A DNA stretch of 16,955 bases from Casimicrobiaceae bacterium (lineage in GTDB: Bacteria > Pseudomonadota > Gammaproteobacteria > Burkholderiales > Casimicrobiaceae): contig CATPAO010000347.1 of assembly GCA_955652025.1 (NCBI GenBank), positions 1 through 16,955 of the forward strand, in the 5' to 3' direction. Positions 7,395 through 16,477 of this stretch are shown here, in pieces. Below the pieces are notes generated by a model, which was given only the letters and a program-made list of their open reading frames with translations, was not told the origin of the DNA and ran no database searches. A program made the translations under genes and the position numbers. Numbering within the stretch: position 1 is the stretch's first letter; the number at the start of each line of letters is the position of its first letter.

Positions 7395-8294
7395 ATGTTG
7401 ACTGGAAGCCTGGTCGCCGTCGCGACGCCGATGCTCCCGGGCGGCGCACTTGATCTAGCGTCGTACCGCAGGCTCATCGACTTTCACGTCGCGAACGGCA
7501 CCGCCGCGATCATCGCTGTCGGCACGACCGGCGAATCGCCGACCGTCGATTTCGACGAGCATTGCCTGCTGCTCAAGACCGCGGTCGACCACGCGGCCGG
7601 GCGCATTCCCGTGATCGCGGGCACCGGCGGCAATTCGACGCGGGAAGCCATCGAGTTGACCGAATATGCGAAACGGATCGGCGCGCATGCGTGCCTCTCG
7701 GTCGTCCCGTACTACAACAAGCCGACGCAGGAAGGGCTTTATCGGCACTTTCGCACCGTCGCCGAAACGGTCGGATTGCCGCTGTGGCTCTACAACGTGC
7801 CCGGACGGACGATGGCCGACCTCGCGACCGAGACGGTGCTGCGGCTCGCGCAAGTGTCGAACATCGTCGGCTTGAAGGACGCAACGTCGGATCTGGTGCG
7901 CCACGTCGAATTGATGAAGCGACTGCCGCGCGGCCGCGAATTCGCGTTGTATTCGGGCAATGACGACACCGCGCTTGCCTACATGCTGCTGGGTGGACAC
8001 GGCGTGATTTCGGTCACGGCGAACGTTGCGCCCAAGCTGATGTCCGAGATGTGCGCAGCGGCGCGGCGCGGCGATCTTCCCGCGGCGCGCGCCATCAACG
8101 AGCGGCTGTCGGGACTTCACACCAAGCTTTTTATCGAAGCGAACCCGATCCCCGTCAAGTGGGCGCTGTCCGCGATGGGCCTGATCGACGACGAACTGCG
8201 CCTGCCGCTGGTGTCGCTGTCGCCGCAATTTCACGATGCCGTCCGCGCCGCTCTCACCGACGCGGGATGCTTGAATCGAGAGCTCGTACAATGA
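7395..8294 (+). CDS. dapA: 4-hydroxy-tetrahydrodipicolinate synthase
   Basis: DapA condenses pyruvate with aspartate semialdehyde, the first step special to the diaminopimelate/lysine route, feeding peptidoglycan and protein synthesis in the cytoplasm. The 299-residue TIM-barrel keeps all key residues at the E. coli positions: Thr44 and Thr45 in GTTGES, Tyr107 in VVPYYNKP, Tyr133 and Arg138 in LYNVPGRT, and the Schiff-base Lys161 in GLKDAT. The ATG at 7395 gives the usual start M-L-T-G-S-L-V-A; an ATG at 7368 would add nine unlikely residues. The stop TGA overlaps the bamC ATG by four bases (ATGA at 8291-8294), so the two are probably translationally coupled. It heads the block dapA-bamC-MBL-purC. 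Confidence 0.97.
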   Translation: MLTGSLVAVATPMLPGGALDLASYRRLIDFHVANGTAAIIAVGTTGESPTVDFDEHCLLLKTAVDHAAGRIPVIAGTGGNSTREAIELTEYAKRIGAHACLSVVPYYNKPTQEGLYRHFRTVAETVGLPLWLYNVPGRTMADLATETVLRLAQVSNIVGLKDATSDLVRHVELMKRLPRGREFALYSGNDDTALAYMLLGGHGVISVTANVAPKLMSEMCAAARRGDLPAARAINERLSGLHTKLFIEANPIPVKWALSAMGLIDDELRLPLVSLSPQFHDAVRAALTDAGCLNRELVQ

Positions 8295-9439
8295 ATCGAA
8301 TGATGCAGGTCGCGCGGCCGCTGGCCGCGTGGATGACGATCGCCGCGCTCGCTGGCTGCGAGACGATCGGACCGGTGGGCAAGCGAATCGATTACAAGTC
8401 GACGTCGGCGGCACCGGCGCTCGAGTTGCCGCCCGAACTCACGCAGCCGCGCTACGACGACCGTTACACGGTGTCGACGGCATCGGGGCTCGCCGCCGCC
8501 AACGCGGCGCGTCCGAAGCAGACCGACCTCCTGCCGACCAATCCCGACGCGCAAATCGCGCGCGCCGGCAACGAGCGGTGGATCGTCGCCAAGGCGACGC
8601 CCGAACAGGCGTGGAGCACGGTGCGGCAATTCTGGACCGAAAACGGATTCGTCGTCGCGACCGAGCAACCGGCGATCGGCGTGATGGAAACCGATTGGGC
8701 GGAGAATCGCGCCGACTTGCCATCCGACTTTCTGCGCCGCACGATCGGCAAATATCTCGACGCGTTCACCTCGACGTACAAGCGCGACAAATTCCGCACG
8801 CGGATCGAGCGCGGCGCTGAGGCTGGCACCGTCGAGATCTACGTCTCGCATCGCGGGATGGAGCAGGTGCCGACGGCGATGATCGACAACAAATACGGCG
8901 CCGGCTTTGCGTGGGCGCTGATGCCGCCCAATCCGAGCCTCGAGGCGGAAATGTTGTCGCGGCTGATGATGCGTTTCGGCACGGCCGAGCCGCAGGCGGT
9001 GGCGGCGGTGTCCGCGGCCGCGCCCGGTGCACGCGGGGCCGCAACGGCCATCGCTGAGCGCGCGCGCGTCGAAAAAGGCGCAGACGGCGTCTCCAAGCTG
9101 ATCGTCGACGATCCGTTCGATCGCGCGTGGCGGCGCGTCGGGTTGGCGCTCGACCGTTCCGGCTTCACCGTCGTCGATCGCGACCGCTCGACGGGAGTCT
9201 ACTTCGTTCGTTACGCCGATCCCGATTCGGAGATGACGCACAAGGACCGGAGCGAAAGCTGGCTCGCCAAGCTGGCGTTCTGGAAGACCGACGAAAAGGA
9301 CAAGCCGGAGCAGTATCGGATCAAGGTCGTCGAAGCAGCGCCCGCGAGCGTGGTCAGCGTACAGGACCCGAACGGCGCGCCCGACAAGACGCAAACCAGC
9401 GAAAAGATTCTCGCGCTGCTGAAGGACCAGCTCAAGTGA
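8291..9439 (+). CDS. bamC: Outer-membrane assembly lipoprotein BamC (NlpB)
   Basis: BamC is a lipoprotein of the BAM complex, which folds beta-barrel proteins into the outer membrane. The 382-residue product has a signal peptide with lipobox L-A-G-C, Cys23 being lipidated. An extended segment follows (about 28-60, [19 protein letters not shown]) that matches the BamC stretch known to bind BamD. Two alpha/beta helix-grip regions come next (about 95-215 and 255-380). A low-complexity Ala-rich linker (about 235-260) separates them. It is longer than E. coli BamC (344), mostly in the linker. The start overlaps the dapA stop. The dapA-bamC order is the same as dapA-nlpB in E. coli, which supports the call more than sequence identity alone. 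Confidence 0.88.
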   Translation: MNRMMQVARPLAAWMTIAALAGCETIGPVGKRIDYKSTSAAPALELPPELTQPRYDDRYTVSTASGLAAANAARPKQTDLLPTNPDAQIARAGNERWIVAKATPEQAWSTVRQFWTENGFVVATEQPAIGVMETDWAENRADLPSDFLRRTIGKYLDAFTSTYKRDKFRTRIERGAEAGTVEIYVSHRGMEQVPTAMIDNKYGAGFAWALMPPNPSLEAEMLSRLMMRFGTAEPQAVAAVSAAAPGARGAATAIAERARVEKGADGVSKLIVDDPFDRAWRRVGLALDRSGFTVVDRDRSTGVYFVRYADPDSEMTHKDRSESWLAKLAFWKTDEKDKPEQYRIKVVEAAPASVVSVQDPNGAPDKTQTSEKILALLKDQLK

Positions 9440-9467
9440 TGCGTGCGGCCGGGAGAGTCACCGGCAA

Positions 9468-9482
9468 CGCGCCGTCGGCGCG
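9468..9482 (+). other. Short hairpin in the bamC-MBL gap
   Basis: CGCGCC (9468-9473) and GGCGCG (9477-9482) form a perfect 6-base stem with a 3-base loop, 28 bases after the bamC stop. No T-run follows, so it is not a standard terminator. It may be a processing or stability structure inside the operon transcript. Confidence 0.3.
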
Positions 9483-9512
9483 CATTGCGCGTTAGCGTCA
9501 GGACGCCCACCG

Positions 9513-10280
9513 GTGCGCTTCGCTTCGATCGGTAGCGGCAGCGAGGGCAATGGTCTCGTTGTCGAGGCCGGCGGCACGCGCCTGATGATCGATTGCGGCT
9601 TCGGCGTGCGCGACACCGCGGCGCGTCTTGCACGGATCGGCGTGATGCCGGAATCCTTGGCGGCGATCATCGTGACGCACGAGCACACCGATCACGTCGG
9701 CGGCGTGCCGGCGTTTGCCGCAAAGCATGGAATCCCCGTTTGGCTCACGTTCGGCACGCTCGAGATCGTCGGCGAGCGGTTCGCCGAGGTGGAGCGCGTC
9801 TACGGCTTCGACAGCCACGACCACTTCGCGGTCGGCGATCTCGAAGTGCGGCCGTTCCCGGTCCCGCACGACGCGCGCGAACCGGTGCAGTTCGTCGTGG
9901 GCGACGGCGCGTTCCGGTTGGGTGTCGTCACCGATCTCGGTACGACGACGCGCTATGTCGAAATGAGCTTGTCCGGTTGCGACGCGCTGGTGCTCGAATG
10001 CAATCACGATCTCGATCTGCTGGCGCGAAGCGATTACCCCGCGTCGCTCAAGGACCGGATCAGCGGGCGTCTCGGCCACTTGCACAACGAGGGTGCGGCC
10101 GAGTTGCTGCGCTCGCTCGACAATACGCGGCTGAAACACATCGTCGCCGCCCACCTGTCGAAGCAGAACAATACGCCGGAGATGGCGCGCGCGGCGCTCG
10201 CCGGCGCGCTCGACTGCACGACCGACTGGATCGCGGTCGCCAATCAAGCGCACGGCTTCGACTGGCGCGAATTGTCGTAA
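9513..10280 (+). CDS. MBL-fold metallo-hydrolase (YycJ/VicX-like)
   Basis: The 255-residue protein starts [13 protein letters not shown], the usual opening of YycJ-type metallo-beta-lactamase-fold proteins. It carries the metal motif THEHTDH (His56, His58, Asp60, His61), a later VPHDA (His119), VVTDLG (Asp141) and [10 protein letters not shown] (His214). These ligands predict a dinuclear metal hydrolase acting on a phosphodiester or similar bond; some relatives act on DNA ends, but the substrate here is unknown. It is cytoplasmic with no signal peptide. The start is GTG at 9513, with AGGA about nine bases upstream. It lies 73 bases after bamC and 31 before purC, on the same strand, and is probably part of the same operon. 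Confidence 0.92.
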   Translation: MRFASIGSGSEGNGLVVEAGGTRLMIDCGFGVRDTAARLARIGVMPESLAAIIVTHEHTDHVGGVPAFAAKHGIPVWLTFGTLEIVGERFAEVERVYGFDSHDHFAVGDLEVRPFPVPHDAREPVQFVVGDGAFRLGVVTDLGTTTRYVEMSLSGCDALVLECNHDLDLLARSDYPASLKDRISGRLGHLHNEGAAELLRSLDNTRLKHIVAAHLSKQNNTPEMARAALAGALDCTTDWIAVANQAHGFDWRELS

Positions 10281-10311
10281 CGCACCGCCGGCGTCCGCAT
10301 GGAGAACGGTA

Positions 10312-11034
10312 ATGGAAAAGCGGCAGGAGCTCTACAAGGGGAAAGCGAAAACGGTCTACGCGACCGATGATCCGGAACTCCTGGTCATGCATTACCGTGA
10401 CGACGTCTCCGCGTTCGACGGCGCGAAGCTGGCCAAGCTCGACCGGAAGGGCGAGACCAACAACCGGATCAACGCGTACGTGATGGACAAGCTCGCCGCG
10501 GCGGGCGTCGCGACGCATTTCGTCCGGCTTTTGAACGAGCGCGAATCGCTGGTGAAGGCGATGAAGATGATTCCGGTCGAATGCGTCGTTCGGAACGTGT
10601 GCGCCGGCTCGATGGCCAAGCGCTACGGCATCGCGGAGGGGACGAAGCTGCCGCAACCGATCTTCGAATTCTTCCTGAAAAGCGACGCGTTGCACGATCC
10701 GCTCGTCAACGACGATCACATCCGCGTGCTCGGTTGGGCATCGACCGCCGAGATCGCGCAGATGAAGGACCTGACGCACCGCGTCAATCGCGTGCTCAAA
10801 CCATTGTTCGGCGACGCCGGCATCGACCTCGTCGATTACAAGCTCGAGTTCGGCCATCCAGTGTCTGATCCCGGCGGTCCGCTGGTGCTGGGGGACGAGT
10901 TCACGCCGGACGGCTGCCGGCTGTGGGACGTCCGCTCCGGCGAGAAGATGGACAAGGATCGCTTCCGGCGCGACCTCGGCAGCGTCATCGAGCATTACCG
11001 CGAAGTTGGACGGCGGATCGGCGCCCCACTGTAG
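10312..11034 (+). CDS. purC: SAICAR synthetase (purine biosynthesis)
   Basis: PurC joins aspartate to CAIR with ATP to make SAICAR in de novo purine synthesis in the cytoplasm. The 240-residue length fits the short bacterial form (E. coli 237). Visible motifs are [10 protein letters not shown] (7-16), [35 protein letters not shown] (about 89-106), DYKLEFG and [12 protein letters not shown]. The ATG at 10312 has GGAGAA at 10301-10306. The gene follows the MBL hydrolase closely, and its stop lies four bases before the antiporter start. In many Betaproteobacteria purC is followed by purE and purK; here they are not present next to it. Confidence 0.97.
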   Translation: MEKRQELYKGKAKTVYATDDPELLVMHYRDDVSAFDGAKLAKLDRKGETNNRINAYVMDKLAAAGVATHFVRLLNERESLVKAMKMIPVECVVRNVCAGSMAKRYGIAEGTKLPQPIFEFFLKSDALHDPLVNDDHIRVLGWASTAEIAQMKDLTHRVNRVLKPLFGDAGIDLVDYKLEFGHPVSDPGGPLVLGDEFTPDGCRLWDVRSGEKMDKDRFRRDLGSVIEHYREVGRRIGAPL

Positions 11035-11038
11035 GTCC

Positions 11039-12225
11039 ATGCATGACCTGACGATCGTTTCGCTGCTCGCTGGCGGGCTCGCGTTCGCGCTCCTGTTCGG
11101 CTGGATCACGCACCGCCTGGGACTGTCGACCCTCGTCGGCTACATGCTCGCGGGCATCGCCGTCGGCCCGCATACGCCGGGCTTCGTCGCCGACCGGGGC
11201 ATCGCCGCGCAGTTCGCGGAAATCGGCGTCATCCTGCTGATGTTCGGCGTCGGCATGCATTTCCATCCACGGGATCTTCTGCGCGTCAAGCGCATCGCGA
11301 TTCCCGGCGCGATCGCGCAAAGCGCGGTGGCGACGGTCGCGGGCTGGTATGCGGCGCGCGCGTTCGGGTGGAGCGATGGCGCGGGCCTAGTGTTCGGCAT
11401 GGCGCTCGCCGTCGCGAGCACGGTCGTCCTGATCCGGATGCTGACCGACCAGGATCGCCTGCGCGCGCACGACGGACACGTCGCTGTCGGTTGGCTGATC
11501 GTCGAAGACATGTTCACCGTGCTTGCGCTGGTGGTATTGCCGGCGCTCACGGCGCAAGAGTCTGGCGCGCCAGTCGTGGCGCAGGCGTTGTTCCTCGCGC
11601 TTGGCAAGGCCGCGGCATTCGCGCTGTTGGTGTGGTTCGTCGGCACGCGCGTCGTGGCGCGCGTGATGGAGCGGATGGCGAAGACGGGATCGGAAGAATT
11701 GTTCACCGTCGCCGTGTTCGTCGTCGCGCTGGGCGTCGCGCTCATCGCCGCGCAGGTGTTCCATCTGTCCGTCGCGTTGGGTGCGTTTTTCGCGGGAGTA
11801 GTCGTCGGTCAATCGCGCTTCGGGCCGCAGGCGTCCGTCTATGTCGCGCCGTTCCGCGACGTGTTCTCGGCGTGTTCTTCGTTTCGGTCGGCATGCTGTT
11901 CGATCCGGCATTCGTCCTGGCCGAGCCGATCAAGGTGCTGGTCGCGCTCGGTATCGTCCTGCTTGTGAAACCGCTCGTGGCGCTCGCGATCGTGCTGCTC
12001 TTGCGCGACACGCGAAGGACCGCCGCGACCGTCGCGATCGGCCTCGCGCAAATCGGCGAGTTCTCGTTCATTCTCGGCGCGCTCGGAGCGCAGCTCGGCG
12101 TGTTGCCGTCGCAAGCGCTCGATGCGCTCATCGCCGCGGCGCTCGTATCGATCGCCGTCAATCCACTGTTGTTCAATGCGCTCTGCTTGATCACTCGCGG
12201 GGCTTCGCGCGCTCTCGAGCTGTAG
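11039..12225 (+). pseudogene. KefB/YbaL-type cation:proton antiporter, frame broken by a missing base
   Basis: The gene starts at ATG 11039, four bases after purC. It reads as a Na/H-exchanger-fold membrane protein: LSTLVGYMLAGIAVGPHTPGF (29-49), EIGVILLMFGVGMHF, then a run of hydrophobic helices with VASTVVLIRML and LSVALGAFFAGVVVGQS. At codon 278 (GCG, 11870-11872) the frame breaks. Frame 1 turns into nonsense and stops at 11968, while the antiporter sequence resumes in another frame as VFFVSVGMLFDP and runs to a TAG at 12223-12225. Inserting one G after 11872 restores S-A-V-F-F-V-S-V-G-M and a protein of about 395 residues. Both halves look well conserved, so this is a recent mutation or a sequencing error. 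Even restored, it ends after NPLLFNALCLI and lacks the TrkA-N/RCK domain of KefB, KefC and YbaL. Such proteins export K+ in exchange for protons. Confidence 0.85.
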
Positions 12226-12267
12226 CCCACTTCGCTCACCGTTCGGCCGTATCGCGCCGCCAATGGC

Positions 12268-12296
12268 TTGCCGCGCGCACATCCCGGCCGTACTAT
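12268..12296 (+). promoter_or_regulatory. Possible sigma-70 promoter of the Ig-repeat protein gene
   Basis: TTGCCG at 12268-12273 and TACTAT at 12291-12296 are spaced by 17 bases; each matches four of six consensus bases. They lie in the 123-base gap after the antiporter, about 50 bases before the ATG at 12349. An alternative -10, CATAAT (12305-12310), has no good -35. Confidence 0.35.
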
Positions 12297-12348
12297 GACA
12301 AGAGCATAATTTCGGCAATCCTGAACCCGCGCAACGGAGGTCGCCCCC

Positions 12349-13986
12349 ATGAACTTGAAAGTTGCACCCCTCCTGTTGGCCGTTGCCCTCGGTCTCTGCG
12401 GGTTCCCGACCGCGCACGCGCAATGTCCCGTGCCGTTGCCGGTGGAAGGGGCGGCCCCTCCCGGGCCCTTACCCGTTTTTCCACCCGACAATTGGTGGAA
12501 CCTCGACATTTCGGCGGCACCGGTCGATCCGGGCTCTGCCGGGTACATCGCGTTCATCAACAACGGCGCCACACGCCATCTGCATCCCGACTTCGGCGGC
12601 GAGGCGTCGCCCGGCAGCGTCGACATCTACGGCATGCCTTATGCCATCGTCGACGGGTCGCAGGCGAAGCAGGCGGTCACGTTTCAATATTGGAGCGAGA
12701 GCGACGGCGTCGATTACGCGACCGGGCAGGGCCTCCCGTTCTATCCGATCCCCGCGCAAGCGATCGCGCAATCGCATTGGGTTGAGGGCGGCGCCCCCGG
12801 CAACGTCGACCAGCGAAGCCAGAGCGACCGCCATCTGCTCGTGATCGACTGCACGAACAAGTATCTCTACGAGCTCTACAACGTTTTCTACAATGCGACG
12901 CAGGCGAAATGGTACGCCGGGTCGGGCGCGTTCTTCGACTTGAGCACGAATCATCGTCGGCCCGACACCTGGACGTCGGCCGATGCGGCGGGACTCGCCA
13001 TTTTTCCGGGCCTCGTCCGTTACGACGACGCGTGGAACGCCGCGGTCACCGATATCGGACACGCGTTCCGCGTCACCGTCCGCGCGACCAACGGTTACGT
13101 GTATCCCGCTTCGCATCGGGCGGGATCGACGTCCAGCGCGCTGCCTATGGGCGCGCGGCTCCGCCTGAAGACGAATGTCGGCGGGCAAGACCCCGCGCTC
13201 CGTACGACCGACCCGAACGCGCAGAAGATCTTCCGCGCCATGCAGAAGTACGGCCTCATCGTCGCCGACAACGGTTCCGACATGTACATCACCGGCACGT
13301 TCGACACGCGCTGGAACAACGACATCCTGAATCCGGCGTTCTCGACGGTGAGCGCGAGCGACTTCGAGGTGATTGCGCTGGGCTGGAATCCGGCCCCTGC
13401 CGTGCCGTCGCTCGCCAGTGTCGGCGCCAATCCGAATCAGGTCACCGGCGGAACCTCGTCTACCGGCACGGTGACGCTGACGTCGCCCGCACCGAGCGGC
13501 GGCGTGGTTGTCGCGCTTTCGAGCGCCAGCGGCGCCGTTTCCGTCCCCGGCAGCGTTTCGGTGGGCCCCGGCGCGAGCTCCGCAACGTTCGGCATCGCGA
13601 CATCGGCGGTCAGCACGCCGACATCGACGACGCTCTCGGCAATGTACGGCGGCATGACCAAAACCACGACGTTCACCGTCAATCCGGCGGCCGCGCCGGC
13701 GCTCGCCACGCTGACGCTGAACCGGACGACCGTCGTGGGCGGCAATTCCGCGCTCGGAACGGTGACACTCTCCGGGCCTGCGCCGAGCGGGGGCGCGACG
13801 GTGATGCTCTCGAGCTCGAATCCTGCTCTGGCGTCGGTGCCGGCGAGCATTGTGGTGGCGGCCGGTACGACATCGAATACCTTCAGCGTGATCACGAGCG
13901 CGCCGAAGAAGAGCGCCTCCGCGACGCTCACGGCGACCTATGGCGGTGCGACGAAGACGGTCGCGATGAAGATCACGTGGCGGTAG
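12349..13986 (+). CDS. Exported protein with DNWWN domain and two Ig-like repeats
   Basis: The 545-residue product has a clear signal peptide (1-24, ending AHA-Q). A large domain follows (about 25-350) with DNWWNLDIS at 47-55, HLHPDFGG at 77-84, [20 protein letters not shown] (160-179), [20 protein letters not shown] (237-256) and [19 protein letters not shown] (307-325). I recognise this block from uncharacterised secreted bacterial proteins and cannot give it an activity. Two tandem Ig-like repeats (about 354-446 and 450-544) share G-TVTL, PAPSGG, VSVPGS/ASVPAS, ATF/NTF and YGG-TKT; such repeats often space a domain from the surface or bind polymers. There is no C-terminal anchor or sorting tail. 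GGAGG at 12336-12340 supports the ATG. The next gene is convergent, 58 bases away, and I see no good terminator. Confidence 0.85.
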   Translation: MNLKVAPLLLAVALGLCGFPTAHAQCPVPLPVEGAAPPGPLPVFPPDNWWNLDISAAPVDPGSAGYIAFINNGATRHLHPDFGGEASPGSVDIYGMPYAIVDGSQAKQAVTFQYWSESDGVDYATGQGLPFYPIPAQAIAQSHWVEGGAPGNVDQRSQSDRHLLVIDCTNKYLYELYNVFYNATQAKWYAGSGAFFDLSTNHRRPDTWTSADAAGLAIFPGLVRYDDAWNAAVTDIGHAFRVTVRATNGYVYPASHRAGSTSSALPMGARLRLKTNVGGQDPALRTTDPNAQKIFRAMQKYGLIVADNGSDMYITGTFDTRWNNDILNPAFSTVSASDFEVIALGWNPAPAVPSLASVGANPNQVTGGTSSTGTVTLTSPAPSGGVVVALSSASGAVSVPGSVSVGPGASSATFGIATSAVSTPTSTTLSAMYGGMTKTTTFTVNPAAAPALATLTLNRTTVVGGNSALGTVTLSGPAPSGGATVMLSSSNPALASVPASIVVAAGTTSNTFSVITSAPKKSASATLTATYGGATKTVAMKITWR

Positions 13987-14044
13987 CGATCATCGCAACG
14001 GCACGCGACGCGATGGCGCGCACGACCACGCAAGCGCACGGCGA

Positions 14045-14578
14045 TCAGATGCCCAACACCGTGCCGGTCAAGCCCGGCTCTCCGGTTGCCCATATCTCGT
14101 CGAACCGCGTGACGAGCGGCCGCGCCTGCTGCGGCATATTGATCGCGAGCGTCGCGCGGGGCTGGCCGATGTAGTAGCGATGCACGTAGTGTCGCGCGTC
14201 GACGATGAGCAGCGGGTCCATGGCGCCGCGCGCGCCGGCACCGGTTTTGTAAATCGTCATCGCGTAGCCGTAACGGCGGAGCAACGTCAAGAGGCGTGGC
14301 GCGGACGTCTCGATCCAGCGTGTCTCGTGGACGATGATGTCGAGTCGTGCATTGCGTGTCGTGCGCAGGAAGCCCGCCAGCGCGTCGCCGCGCGCGATCG
14401 TATTCCAACCGCCTTGCGACAGGTCGACGTCGAACACGCAAATCCGCTCGCGGGCGAGGCCGATCAGCGTATCGATCGCCGTCACTTGTTGCTTGACCGT
14501 GTCGAGGCGCTCCTCGCGCGGCGCGTCGGGCTCGCGCGCGGCGCCAGCGGCGTCAGGCGTTTGGGTGTAGGAATCCAT
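14045..14578 (-). CDS. PLD-like (DUF7931-type) conserved protein
   Basis: The 177-residue protein begins with a polar stretch (1-20). It continues with a helical segment and RICVFDVDLSQGGWNT (about 44-59), LDIIVHETRWIE, LLRRYGYAMTIYKTG, PLLIVDARHYVHRYY (about 122-136) and TRFDEIWATGEPGLTGTVLG at the end. The pattern resembles one half of a phospholipase D fold as seen in DUF7931-type proteins, but I see no HKD motif, so catalytic activity is doubtful. No signal peptide or membrane helix is evident. The ATG at 14578 lies 26 bases inside the 3' end of the roxA gene in a different frame, which suggests translational coupling. Its ribosome site is weak. The family name is from memory and less certain than the existence of the gene. 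Confidence 0.7.
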   Translation of the reverse strand: MDSYTQTPDAAGAAREPDAPREERLDTVKQQVTAIDTLIGLARERICVFDVDLSQGGWNTIARGDALAGFLRTTRNARLDIIVHETRWIETSAPRLLTLLRRYGYAMTIYKTGAGARGAMDPLLIVDARHYVHRYYIGQPRATLAINMPQQARPLVTRFDEIWATGEPGLTGTVLGI

Positions 14579-15689
14579 GTCGATACCAACGATGGAGGAG
14601 TGCAAACTGCAGCGGTGCGAGCGCCACGCATTCCCGCGCCGCCAACGCCCGCCGGTTGGCGAGTCGCCGCAGCGCAGCAATTCTGGCCGATTCGACCACG
14701 ATAGCCTCACCGTTCACGTAGAACGAAACGCTATCGTAAAGAATTTGCGTCGCGGGGTCGAGGACGAGTCCTTTTTTCGCAATTCGCGCGGCGAACGCCG
14801 CCGGGGGTAGCGGCGCCCGGGGCGGCGCGAATCGCACGGTCGGCTTCGGTTCGGAAAGATAGGTGCCCAGAAACCGCGCCATCGTCCGCTCGGTCAAGCG
14901 GACCTGCGACAGCGTGGCGGCAACGCGCCGGCGCATCGCCGGATCGATCCGCGCCGGCGCACGGGTGGCACGCAGATCCGGGTCGGCATAGCGTCCCGGC
15001 AACGCGAGGTCGTCGCGAAGAAAATCGAGAAACGCCTGCGCGAGCTCTTCGTGCGACGCCGCGCGAAATCCGATCGAATACGTCGTGCAAGCGTCGACGG
15101 CGACACCCTCGTGCGCGTAGTGCGGCGGCAGATAGAGCATGTCGCCTGGTCCCAACACCTCGTCATGGCGCGGGTCGAAGCGGCGCAGGATCTTGAGCGG
15201 CCGACCGGCAGTGAGCGATAAATCCTTCTGTCGTCCAAAGCGCCAGCGGCGGTGGCCGAACCCCTGCAGCAGGAATACGTCGTACGAGTCGAAATGCGGA
15301 CCGACGCCGCCGCCCGGCGCCGCATAGCTCACCATCAGATCGTCGAAGCGCGCAAACGGAATAAAGGCAAAGCGACGGAGCAGCGCGTCGGCGTCTTGAT
15401 GCGCCAGATTCGCGCCCTGGACGAGCAATGTCCAGTTCGATCGCGGCAAGTCGCGAAAATCACGCTTGGCAAACGGCCCGTGCGCAAGCGTCCAACGCCC
15501 GCGCTCGCGCAGGACCAGGCGGGATTCGACGTCGTCGCGGCACGCCAATGCGATCAGCGCCTCCAACGTGAACATGCCTTGAAATCCGGCGATCGCGTTG
15601 CGGATGACGAGCGCGTCCTTCTGCCAGTAGCGCGACAGAAATGTCGCCGGCGAACGACCACCGAGCAGCCGAGCGGACACCACGCTCAT
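14553..15689 (-). CDS. roxA: Ribosomal protein uL16 3-hydroxylase RoxA-like (JmjC/cupin oxygenase)
   Basis: RoxA (YcfD) is an Fe(II)/2-oxoglutarate oxygenase that hydroxylates an arginine of ribosomal protein uL16. This 378-residue homologue (E. coli 373) shares FLSRYWQKDALVIRNA (17-32), DVESRLVL, LAHGPF, NWTLLVQG (85-92), FDDLMVSYAAPGGGVGPHFD and YDVFLLQGFGHRRWRFG. The iron ligands are predicted to be His132 and Asp134 (HFD) and His193 (YAHEG). YSIGFRA (204-210) also matches the family. The C-terminal part (about 225-378) fits the dimerisation and winged-helix regions. I chose the ATG at 15689, which follows the hairpin repeat. The frame stays open to 15995, but that extension contains the repeat and has no homology I recognise. 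It diverges from slyD and overlaps the next gene downstream by 26 bases. Confidence 0.88.
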   Translation of the reverse strand: MSVVSARLLGGRSPATFLSRYWQKDALVIRNAIAGFQGMFTLEALIALACRDDVESRLVLRERGRWTLAHGPFAKRDFRDLPRSNWTLLVQGANLAHQDADALLRRFAFIPFARFDDLMVSYAAPGGGVGPHFDSYDVFLLQGFGHRRWRFGRQKDLSLTAGRPLKILRRFDPRHDEVLGPGDMLYLPPHYAHEGVAVDACTTYSIGFRAASHEELAQAFLDFLRDDLALPGRYADPDLRATRAPARIDPAMRRRVAATLSQVRLTERTMARFLGTYLSEPKPTVRFAPPRAPLPPAAFAARIAKKGLVLDPATQILYDSVSFYVNGEAIVVESARIAALRRLANRRALAARECVALAPLQFALLHRWYRHGFLHPNA

Positions 15690-15734
15690 CTGACCACCAC
15701 GCTTGCGGCTTGCGCCGCTGCGCTGTCTCCGGAG
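15687..15734 (-). repeat. Copy B of the 48-base start-codon repeat with GNRA-type hairpin
   Basis: Read on the minus strand it runs from 15734 to the roxA ATG (15689-15687). It aligns base for base with copy A. The hairpin spans 15722-15700: outer CGC/GCG, inner GCGGC (15718-15714) with GCCGC (15709-15705), loop GCAA, also a GNRA type. GTGGTGG lies between the hairpin and the ATG. The rest of the 308-base roxA-slyD gap holds CTCCGGAG (15727-15734), a small CCGCC/GGCGG stem (15747-15760) and the slyD -10 element. Confidence 0.6.
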
Positions 15735-15910
15735 GGAGAGTAATTCCCGCCACGGGGCGGTGACGCAAGCAGCCGGCGAGGGGCCGCGCGACACGGGGAT
15801 CGACGGCCAATGCGAGTCGGCACACGAGGCCAACTCCCGCCGTAACGATTCTGTTCGCAGATCCGAGGAGGCCGAGGCCCGGCAGCGCTCAGGGGAGCCA
15901 CCGACGACGG

Positions 15911-15916
15911 TACAAT
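15911..15916 (+). promoter_or_regulatory. Possible -10 element of slyD
   Basis: TACAAT at 15911-15916 differs from TATAAT at one base; no clear -35 precedes it. It would start a transcript near 15923, leaving a leader of about 75 bases before the ATG at 15998 and making an upstream in-frame ATG at 15926 an unlikely start. Confidence 0.35.
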
Positions 15917-15997
15917 GTCGGCGCCATGAGCCGGACGATGCGCCGTCGAACCGCGCGCGCTCCGACCCCACCCCCCATTCGCCTCGAGCCCGCATCG

Positions 15998-16474
15998 ATG
16001 AACGTATTCGCGAACACCGTCGTTACCATCACCTTCAAGCTGTTCAACGGGAGCAACCAGTTGCTCGAAGAAGCGGCCGAGCCGATCGCCTACCTGCACG
16101 GCGGACACTCGGGCATTTTCCCCAAGATCGAAGAAGCGCTGAATGCCAAGCGAGTCGGCGAATCGATCTCGGTGACGTTGGAGCCGCCGGACGCCTTCGG
16201 CGAATACGATCCGGAAATGATTCGCGTCGAGCCCGTCGCTAGTCTTCCCGCGGACTTGACCGTCGGCGGGCACTTGGTTGCGGAGCAGGATGGGAACGAA
16301 GTCGTGTGGCGCGTCACCGACATTGCCGGCGGCAAAGCGGTGCTGGACGGCAACCACGAGCTCGCCGGACAGCGATTGCGCTTCGATTGCACGGTCGTCG
16401 ATATCCGGCCCGCGACGAAGGAAGAGATCACGCATGGCCACGTGCACGGCGCCGGCGGACATCATCACCACTGA
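15998..16474 (+). CDS. slyD: FKBP-type peptidyl-prolyl isomerase SlyD
   Basis: SlyD is a cytoplasmic prolyl isomerase, chaperone and metal-binding protein (nickel handling in E. coli). The 158-residue product begins MNVFANTVVTITFKL and has the FKBP strand YLHGGHSGIFPKIEEAL (32-48), EPPDAFGEYDPEMI (62-75) leading into the insert-in-flap chaperone domain (about 70-120), then DGNHELAGQRLRFDCTVVDI (117-136). It ends in a His-rich tail HGHVHGAGGHHHH (146-158) with seven His, shorter than the E. coli tail but still a likely metal site. The four terminal His are natural for SlyD and not a cloning tag. I chose the ATG at 15998 because relatives start with this sequence; in-frame ATGs at 15926 and 15938 would add a Pro/Arg-rich leader. 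The stop lies 3 bases from the mutS stop, tail-to-tail. Confidence 0.92.
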   Translation: MNVFANTVVTITFKLFNGSNQLLEEAAEPIAYLHGGHSGIFPKIEEALNAKRVGESISVTLEPPDAFGEYDPEMIRVEPVASLPADLTVGGHLVAEQDGNEVVWRVTDIAGGKAVLDGNHELAGQRLRFDCTVVDIRPATKEEITHGHVHGAGGHHHH

Positions 16475-16477
16475 GGG

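Noticed and set aside
8051..8290. N-terminal extension of the bamC frame into dapA
   Set aside because: It would precede the lipoprotein signal peptide, which must be N-terminal; the ATG at 8291 is correct.
9468..9482. Hairpin after bamC as a terminator
   Set aside because: There is no T-run, and the next genes lie on the same strand in a conserved order, so termination here is unlikely.
11860..11880. Programmed ribosomal frameshift in the antiporter
   Set aside because: There is no slippery heptamer or clear downstream structure; a simple missing G explains the break.
12909..14174. Long open frame (421 codons) inside and past the Ig-repeat gene
   Set aside because: Its sequence is Arg/Gly-rich frame-shifted noise; the real frame has a signal peptide, repeats and a ribosome site.
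15690..15995. N-terminal extension of the roxA frame
   Set aside because: The extension lacks homology, crosses the hairpin repeat and the slyD promoter area, and the RoxA start fits the ATG at 15689.
16430..16474. Run of four His at a C-terminus resembling a cloning tag
   Set aside because: SlyD proteins naturally end in His-rich metal-binding tails.
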